Below, one piece after another: positions 47,701-56,700 of a DNA stretch of 64,000 nucleotides. How positions within the stretch are numbered: the stretch's first letter is position 1; each line of letters begins with the position of its first letter. The notes under the pieces are model-generated. The model was not told the origin of the DNA. It searched no databases and saw only the letters and a list, made by a program, of their open reading frames with translations. Origin of the DNA: Pristionchus mayeri (taxonomy: Eukaryota > Nematoda > Chromadorea > Rhabditida > Neodiplogasteridae); assembly GCA_036245805.1 (NCBI GenBank), contig BTRK01000003.1, forward strand, positions 43,762,044 to 43,826,043, written 5' to 3'. A program made the translations under genes and the position numbers.

Positions 47701-50700
47701 CGCAGAGGTGATGGAAAGATGTACACGATCGGCAATGGAGACATCGGAAGGTGAGTAATATCTGGAACTCCATCGTACAAAAATAGTTCACGAGTAAACG
47801 GATGGATCGACATGAAATAGTCACATTGTTCTATATTCTCTCTCGCCGGTCTTGTCTGTGACATTTTTTTTTAAACTTCAGAGTAGAGTTCCTAATTCGA
47901 GTGGCAAGAGACTGTGTAGAATGAAGAGACCGTGGTATCATTTCTCAAACTCTAATTCAGAGTGATAATGCCGAAATTCAGCTTATGTTCTTTCAGAGCA
48001 GCCCGCATGATCCCCACCCTCTTCTCTTCTGCGATCGTCTACAAGTATCACTCTGAAGATTGCACCTTGGGGCAAAACGTTAGTTGTTAAGCTGTAAAGT
48101 GATAATTTAAACAATGCGTTGTCCAATACCATAGTCATGCAACTGAAATATTGCACAGATTACTATATCATAATTTCAAATATGAATCGGGAGATACACT
48201 ATAAATGCACACATTCCAGATCTTCTTCCCCGTCGACTCATACACGCAGACCGTGACCGCCATCGTCTCCGGATACCAGTCAAGCATCCAACTGAACAAC
48301 TACAATGGTAATTCTGGAATATTCTCTAATTAATCCAGGTCCTATTATGAACTGTATGAATTGTTTTCCGGTATGTTTACAATTGTGAAAAAATCGAATG
48401 TAAACTCAGCGACTCCCTTCACCGACGATGGAAGAATCGAAATTCTCAATGACCCGATGAACCAGGTTATCGAATACAGAAATCGTAAGTTTAAATTCAA
48501 TCCAAATTACCTCCAAATCAATCATTCGAGCACCAATCAATAAATCGTAGAATATATTTTTCACGACATCGCAACTGATCGCCCGATTTAAAAGGGGTGT
48601 TATTCTTTAGTCAATCACCGTTTAGTATCTAATGATTGCAGCTTGTGACAGTACTTCTTTCCAGCCTGTGACTCAGACTGGGATTCGATCTCTCAATACT
48701 GCATGTACTTCAACTCGGCGCTCGTCAAGAACTGGGCGGTGAGCCATTTTATTATTTGCAAATGACGTCAGGCAATAGTTATCAGGCGATGTTGGGCTGG
48801 TAATGAGCTTCATCAATGGGTACTGGGATGGAAAGATTATTCTAATGCCGCTAAAAAAATAGAAAATATCTGGCATCGTGCCAACTCAATAACATACCTC
48901 AGGACGGTAATGGAGAGTGCGCCAAGATGAACGCTTTCATGGCAGACGATCTGACGACGAATAAGAATGCATGGCTGAAGCGTAAGCGCTACTCGTATTT
49001 CACGAATGTACTAACAGTTCATTATCTCCGACAACACGACATGTTCATTAGTTGAAAGTGGAATTACTGGACAATAATTTCTGGCCTAGGAAATGTAGGA
49101 CAAGGTCCCCGCGTGCATCAAAGTGACTTGAGAAATATTATAATATGAAACATTGGTGAAATGGATTTATTCAGATGCTATGGCCGGTCAGAAGGCCTGG
49201 CTCGGACTCACTTACTCGAACAACAATGGAAAATGGTACTTCCAGCAGGATAATGGTTAGCTTATGTTATCGTTTTGGTTTGAGTGAACCCCATCAACTT
49301 CGTTTTGCCAGCGTTATATTTCTAGCACTCTAGCCAAGTTTGTGATTCAAGGACAACAAATTGCCGTGCCTGCCAACGTCAACTTATGGTCCGACGGGAA
49401 GGTTCCGGACGGCTCCAAGGGCTCCTGTGCCTACTTCTGGAATGGACTCTGGTCAGAATTTCTCGCTGTATAAAATGTCGTGAGATGGACGTATTTGCAA
49501 AATATGAACAAAAGTTTGACGATCAATTCGTTCAAATTGCATGGTCAAATTGTGATACAGTTAATTTTCCAGAAAATTTTGCTTCCGTCTTTTTTTCTTT
49601 ACATTTTTCGTTCCAGGTACCCCACTCAGTGCACCGATAAGTACCTCGTCGTTTGTCAGAAGCACATGTTCGACCCTAACAATGAGCCCTCGGATCTGGG
49701 AGATGGTACGGTTTGGTTGATGCTGTATACTTGTTGATGATACACAATACTTTTTGAACTGTACAATGGATAAAATTTCTCATGAACAATGATAAAAACA
49801 CATCGTGAATTTCAGATGACCTCTCGCCCGGCAAGTACTACTTCGTCGTGCAGACTCAGACAGATGGTCCGTCGAAGGGCTGCGATGTGGAGGTAATCGA
49901 TCGTTGATCTCAATAGACACGTCCTATGCAGTTGGGTTGGCAATTCGAAGTCGGATTGCGAGGGCGGGGCAATAATCTCGAAGCAATTCAGGTCCGCGTC
50001 CAATCCGATCTCAACATCGAATTCGGCTTCGTCGATGACCTCAGAAAGGACACGCCCCATCCCGTCGCCAACATCTATTCTGGTAAGAAATTGGATTTTT
50101 GATCTTCATCATGATTCATTATTTAGAAGCGAAATAAACAGGTTTCGTTAGAGTGGGGTTAGATCTATGTACAAATGGGAAAAGTATTATACATCCCGTC
50201 TTCGAGACTGGGATTGTCTTCAAAATTCACGAGAGCCATGTCTTCCAAACCAATCGATATTGTAGATCAGAACCGCGTCGTTGCCTCCATCGCCATCGGC
50301 AAGGAGGAGACGCAGTTCTCCTTCCTTCAGGTCTCTGTTTCTTGCAAAAACATGGGTTAGCAAATAGGTTAACAAGGATTTTCTAGATTGAACATTTGTA
50401 ATTTTCTGTTACTGTACGCCCTCAAGATTCCCATATGCCATGTAATGATATCGAAATGATGATAACGAGTTCCAAAAGTGAATACAAGTTTCCAGATTCA
50501 TCATCTGTACACTCTACTTTGCAGCACGTGCAGCTCCGCTCGGACGACGCTTCCTCTCTGCTGCTCGAAGCTGCCACCTTCTCATACCGATATGGCTGCA
50601 AGAACGATTACGTCTCGCAGCCACTCACTTGCGAGGAGAAAAACGGAACCGATTTCTCCGTTGTGGTGAGCAGTGACTATTACATCTTGCCACTTAGGCT

Positions 50701-53700
50701 ACTCGAATTTGTCGTGTTCATATCTTATTTGAAAACGTTCGCGATTTAATTTTTTCCAGCTGATCGGGCAAGACGAAACTGGCAACACGTTCCAGCGTTA
50801 CTCCACGTCGCTCTGCTACAAGTGGTGTAAGTCTGAACATTGTCCGTGTATATTGTCCGTGTCTGTATCTGAACATTTTCTGTGCATACGCTCCTAATAT
50901 TGTAGATCTGTGCTTCAACGGTGGTGTCTACTCGAACGGAGCGTGTCTCTGCCCCGACTACTACACTGGTGAGCAAACGATTTGTGTTTAATTGATGAGG
51001 TCGAAGCATTATTATTTGTACAAATAAGTACGGATACCACTTCATCACATTTAAGTATCCATAATGATCAGTTTAGTCATTGTCTACACAATTTTCGCAA
51101 TATCGCAGGTGAGACGTGCCGCACGCCGATCTGCCAGAACGGAGGCACGCCCGCTGCTAGCGGAAGCAAGTGCAACTGCATGTCTGGATACGGAGGCGAT
51201 GTTTGCCAGTACGGTAAGTACCATATTTCACTTATGTTAGCACGCCTAACATGTCACCGTCAGTGCTGTGATACTACGGTACGTGAATTCGAAGACTATC
51301 GGTTGTTCTACAAGCGAATCATCATTCGGGCATCCGATATTCACTTCACAATTGACCAAAATACGATCATGTCAACAAAATCGGATTATCTGGAAATCCT
51401 CGTACAAACTTGAACAATGCAATTAATTCAGCGCAATGTGATGCCAATTCGGGTGCAAAATTCTCCAACGACGGCAAGGCGCTCATTCTCGTCATTGAGC
51501 TGTCACAGTACACTGCCGACGCCATTTCATCGGTTAGTTCTTTATTCGGACACTTTCAACCGGTCTGTTGACGAGGAAGTGCAAAGAATGATGGATCCAT
51601 GGTACCATTTCTCAAACACTAATGGAAAACAATAGAACATCGTATTCTGAATTTATCTGTCAACATCTTAACCAATGAAATTCGAGGAATATCTCAGAAA
51701 AAATAGCACGTTTAAGCAAAACTAAAATTCAACTTCAGCTTGCTAACCGGTTCCTCGACATCCAGCACGATCTTCAGAGCTCGCACTCGGAATGGATCAA
51801 GTACTTCCTGCTCGAGACGTTCAACAGTTAGTATTATGTCTTTCGATTTCGATAGAACACGTAGATGAGAATCTGCATTATAGCATAAATGGCGGTATTT
51901 TCGCAAAATTGTACGGGTAACATTCTGCATAACTTTTTGACGATTGTTCTCGCACACCTTCACTGGTTTGTAATACACGTGATATATACTACTATATATA
52001 GTAGTATATATATTGTTCAGATGACGGCGAGATCGAGCAATTGGCTGTGTACCAAGACGTGAATGATCTCGTGGCGCATCTGAAGCAGCTCGTGTCGGAT
52101 GCTGTCAACCTGCACGGCGCCTGCCAGTCGCCCATCTGGGAGTGAGCATTGTTTGACTGAGTGATCTTTGATCTTATGTCGAATGCCAAGGGAAAATGAA
52201 ACATTTGAATTCCGAGGAAACGACTCTTGCAATTTCGTTTCTGTAGTCTAAATTGATTCATTCCATGCACCCATCTGGGAGTGCGTAATATTTATTATTT
52301 GATCTATTATTTCTCTTTCTACGAGCTTCGGAGCAGAAACTGACTACATTGTAATATGATCCCTTCTTTATCATTAGTAAACATATACAATTAAGTGCTC
52401 TCACTGCCATGTTCGCCAAGCCCGACCTCGCGCATTACCTCGCTGGCTCAGAGGTATGGCATTTACATAAAGCGTTAACATGGGATATGATAGCATGTTA
52501 CATATAAATTAGGAGCATATGACGATTGCAGGTCAATTTTTGATCATATACTAGTTTCGTATTTTCATTTAGAAATTGACGAATGGTAGCATTGAAGGTC
52601 CTGCTCATCTCATCCGCTGCTCCTCTCGACGCCGACCTGAACTCCATCCACAAAACCATGGAAATGGTCGGGCATATTGAATTACATTTTTACTTGTGAA
52701 GGTTGTTTAGTTCGTTTAGTTCGCGTCCTTTTCTGGTTATTATCAGTAACATGTTTACATCACGTGTTAAAATTCTCACAATGAAGGCATTTTTTAAGAA
52801 GCCTGAAAACACAATATAAAAGTGTTGACATTCTTGACTGCTCGTTTCAGTTCGACACTCAAACTCCTGTCATCGACTTCATCCACGTCGAGACTCAAAA
52901 CTGCAAAGTTGACGACTGGGCAAAGGTACGATTCGTTCTATAAATAATTCAGAGAAGTCAAGGTAACTTATCGATTGAATTGAAGAGTTTTCCGCAGCCA
53001 GTAATACTGAATTTCCATAGATTGATCACTATTTAGGATCTGGACAACTTTTCCGATTTCATCGCGACCACCGGCGGTATGCTCTTCCGAGTGGACGGCA
53101 AGACTACGGGAAACGTGAGTTGAACATTGGCATTTCGTCTGACTCCCTTCATTACACATCCCCGTGCGAGTGAGAGAGCGTGGAAAAGAGCGGGACCATT
53201 AATCCATTTTATCAATACAACTGGTAAAGCACGTCTTATAATTGTGATTTTCCCAGGCGATCGAGGCAATAACAATTAACAACAACAATTATCAATAACA
53301 ACAACAATAACAATAAAAATAACAAGAAACAATAACAATTATCAGGCGATCCAAACATTCCTGCCCACCCGCTACGCCACCCAGAAACTCTCGTTCGCGG
53401 ACACGTTCGACTGCCAGAACTTCGATATTTACGTGCAGGTTAGTGGCGGGAATCGACATAGGAGAAAGACGTGGAGAAAGACGTGGAACTAGGCATGGTG
53501 ACTAACCCCGCGCTTTTAAACCGCGAGGCAAAATATATTTTTCGTTTGGTGCTCGTGTCCTCGAAATGTGGGCAAGATTATGAGCATTTGCTTGATTTGG
53601 AGAAGTGCTAAAAGTGTTTTCTATTAATGTTGTTTTGAGAGGAAGATGGGCATTCGGATATTTCCAGATCGACGAAGGCATGCACATATATGGAGCAGTG

Positions 53701-56700
53701 TACATCTCGCTCGGAGGCCTGGGCGCTACGGCCACGGTCGAAACTCCCAAGAAAGGTATGCACGCCTAATCTAAGCTTTTCATTAGAGTACGAGAAACGA
53801 TATTTCAATCTCTTCAATCAATACTCTTTCTCTGTGAACAATATAGAGACTTGGTGTGTGTGAACCTCTTGTTTCATCAAGAAACTGTCTGAAATCCGTT
53901 TTGACCTGATGTTTAAAATAAATTTTCAATTAATTTCAGATGAATCTTTGGTAATCCTGCAGTGGCAGTCGGGCTTCCAGAGCTTCTGGCGCATCTACCC
54001 GCAGTACCCAGGAATCTACAAAGTTACGGTAAGTAACACAGGCAGGGCAACTAAACCGAGTTTAGCGAAACGCTATCGTAATATTTGTCGATCTGTTAAG
54101 TGAGAGTGTCTATAATGTAGAGTTCGTAATTCGGGTAGCCGTCTCTTCATTTTATACGCTCTCTCAACCGGTGGAACGGCGACAGAGCGTAAAATGAAGA
54201 GATCGTGGTTTCATTTCTCGAACTCTACAATAATGCAGACGTATCGCATCTTGACTTCTACTGAATATCAGTGAACTAATTCGTTAAATATTTTAATGTT
54301 CAGGTCAACTCGCAGGACGCAGCCTGCTTCCCGATGGTGTACGGATGCGGTGGAGCTCAGGTATATCATTTTAGGAGCCTGGTCTTTCTTTGCAAAAGTT
54401 CATGGAGAGGTAGCGGTCGATAACAAGAGCTCAGATATATCATTGTGTGCTCGCGAACTTAGTCTCGAAATCGCATACCTTTATGGAGAGATAGTGGTGG
54501 AACTAGAATTTGTGTACTTCTTACCTTAGAATAAAATTTGCACCGCACGAACTATTACGAAACAATACAGGTCATCTTCGGCTACATCCAGAACTACAAC
54601 AATCTCGATACGCCCAAGCCTTACGCAGTATATGGAGGCGAGTGAACATATCCGACAAATTTTCCCAAGAAATCAGTGCCCTTTCAGCTATTTGAACAGC
54701 CTTGTTGAAAAGCTATAGCCGATTTGCATTGCATGCAAATCAAGTACCTTTCAGCGGTGAACTTCCCGGTCTTCTACCTGCTGGATGGCAACACCGGCAA
54801 AGCCTCAGACACTGAATCCCTCTACATGGCACGCATGGAGAGGAAGTCGATTGATGTGAGTACTAGGGTTAGCAATACGAGGGGAGGTTACGAGCTCGTT
54901 ATACCTCCCCTCCCCTTACTTCGCAATACGAGGCGGGGGAGGAATAACGAGCTCGTTATCTCCCCTCGTATTGCCAACCCTAATGAGTACTATATTTTGA
55001 TGTCCGGTCTCGAAGACGGTACACTTTCCCAATTTTTTCACGTTAAATAGCTCAAATGTGCTTCATTTGTACACACTCTCTCGACTGGTCGAGCGACGAG
55101 AGGGTGATGACAATGAGGAGAGCGTGGTATCGTTTCTCGTACTCTAATTTTTTGACATTTTAGCGGCATTTTAAACAATTTAACTGCATCTTTTAAGGGT
55201 GGCTACGAGAAGTACTTTTGCCACTGTTTTTTCTTCTTATCATTTTTGGTGGTTTAAAGATTATTTATTTTCCAGGGCGACTACGAGAAGCCCTACGACT
55301 CTGACATTGATCAGCGTAGCGGCTGTTCGTACAACTATATCGGCAATGGATTCACCTGCGTCCAGGAGAACGACGTCATCACCATGTCTGCTAGGTTGGT
55401 AAACATATCGATGGAGAAGCGCGAATACTATTGTTGTATTATCAAAGCCAAAAAGAGTTACTACCGTAGGCATGCATCATATGCTGATATCAGCTCGGCG
55501 TTGAGATGTATTCCTTGAAAGCTACCCAAATATTAGAGTTCGGAATTCGGGTCACCGTCTCTTCATTTTACACACTCTCTCAAACGCTGGAACGCCGAGA
55601 GAGTGTGTAGAATGAAAAGACGGTGGTTTCATTTCTCGAACTCTACCAAATATGATGGGCCTCACGCCACTATTGAAGCAATTCAAATCTCCTTCACTCA
55701 ATATCATAGCATTTGCATGAACAGCAACTTAGTAGTGGTGAAAAACAAATAATTTCAGCGGAATTGATGAGACCAACCAGCCTTTCACTCGTCAGTCGAC
55801 AACCTACTGTAAGAAGGACGGCTATTCCACCACCACGACCAAGGCGCCCAAGTCGACCTCGCCCACTCCCACCGTGCCCAGTAAGAGCCGGCATTTCCAT
55901 CCAGATCGTTCCGAGCACCTAGCGAGAATGACCACTAGAACAATCTGATTGCTTGGTTCTAGCACGCACGAACCTTACACACATGTATAGCTTTGCTGTA
56001 AACACCCCGCTCACATTCTCCACTGTCCCCTGTCGTGATTGTCCGCCCGAGTGTTCCGAAAGGCATCCGTGACTGTCGTTCAGCCTCACCCACATCGACC
56101 TCGACGACCACGAAGACCTCGTCCACTACAACCACGACAATAACTACCACCACCACGACCCCGCCTTTAACGAGAAAGTCTACAACACCTCCCAAGACGA
56201 CATCCAGACCGCCTGTCCCATCCACCTCTCCCACCGTGCCTACTATAGTTGTCCCATCGACTTCACCGACAGTCAGAACAACGACGTCTCTTGTTGAAGG
56301 ACAAACTGTCTTCTCCCTGTCCGTCGCCCTCATTCTGGTTGGGCTTCTTCTGTGATAATGTACCTCATCATGATAAAGGACCCATTTATGCAGTCTTAGA
56401 ACAAACTTTTGACCTTTTGTAATTCTAAATCGCTTTGGAATTGTAATGATGACTGCATAAATGAGGTTCGAAGCTCATTGTCTCGTGTTTTGCACACTGC
56501 ACATAATGAATCAACATATTTTTGTCTATGAATCGCATAGATCGGGCGAATGTTGCTGTTAGAAAAACGTATGTATTGAACATGCGGTCTGATGTGAAAT
56601 TATGAAGAAGTATTATTTATTTCTCCCTACAACCATTGCCGCCTCTACTACAGCCACGACTGCGCTCACCCCGGCGACGCTTAACCTCGATGTGCTCTTC

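Larger units (their letters stand above)
45514..49705 (+). other. Gene C exons 32-47: EGF4-5, vWA-like 2, C-type lectin domain
   Basis: Exons 45514-45616, 45758-45840, 45965-46056, 46129-46231, 46505-46631, 47072-47144, 47356-47493, 47671-47750, 47997-48078, 48220-48307, 48410-48484, 48665-48738, 48903-48981, 49175-49255, 49352-49451, 49617-49705. Lectin landmarks: CDSDW, ECAKMNAFMADD, AWLGLTYSNN, CAYFWNGLW, KYLVVCQ. Intron 36 holds two hAT-like MITEs, one of them inserted directly behind the first 8 intron bases. Confidence 0.83.
49816..55880 (+). other. Gene C exons 48-69: beta module 3, EGF6-7, vWA-like 3, beta module 4
   Basis: Exons 49816-49892, 49992-50082, 50266-50330, 50525-50665, 50760-50826, 50906-50968, 51109-51213, 51432-51532, 51739-51826, 52021-52141, 52396-52453, 52598-52666, 52851-52925, 53037-53114, 53346-53438, 53668-53755, 53940-54028, 54304-54360, 54571-54637, 54755-54855, 55276-55394, 55759-55880. 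Intron 66 (54638-54754) uses a GC donor (GCGAGT). Intron 67 starts with GTGAGTAC followed at once by a MITE. Confidence 0.83.

Noticed and set aside
55199..55216. GGTGGCTACGAGAAGTAC preceded by TTTTAAG in gene C, resembling the exon 68 start
   Set aside because: The frame is not continued to a donor; the full exon at 55276-55394 matches B. Probably a short local duplication.
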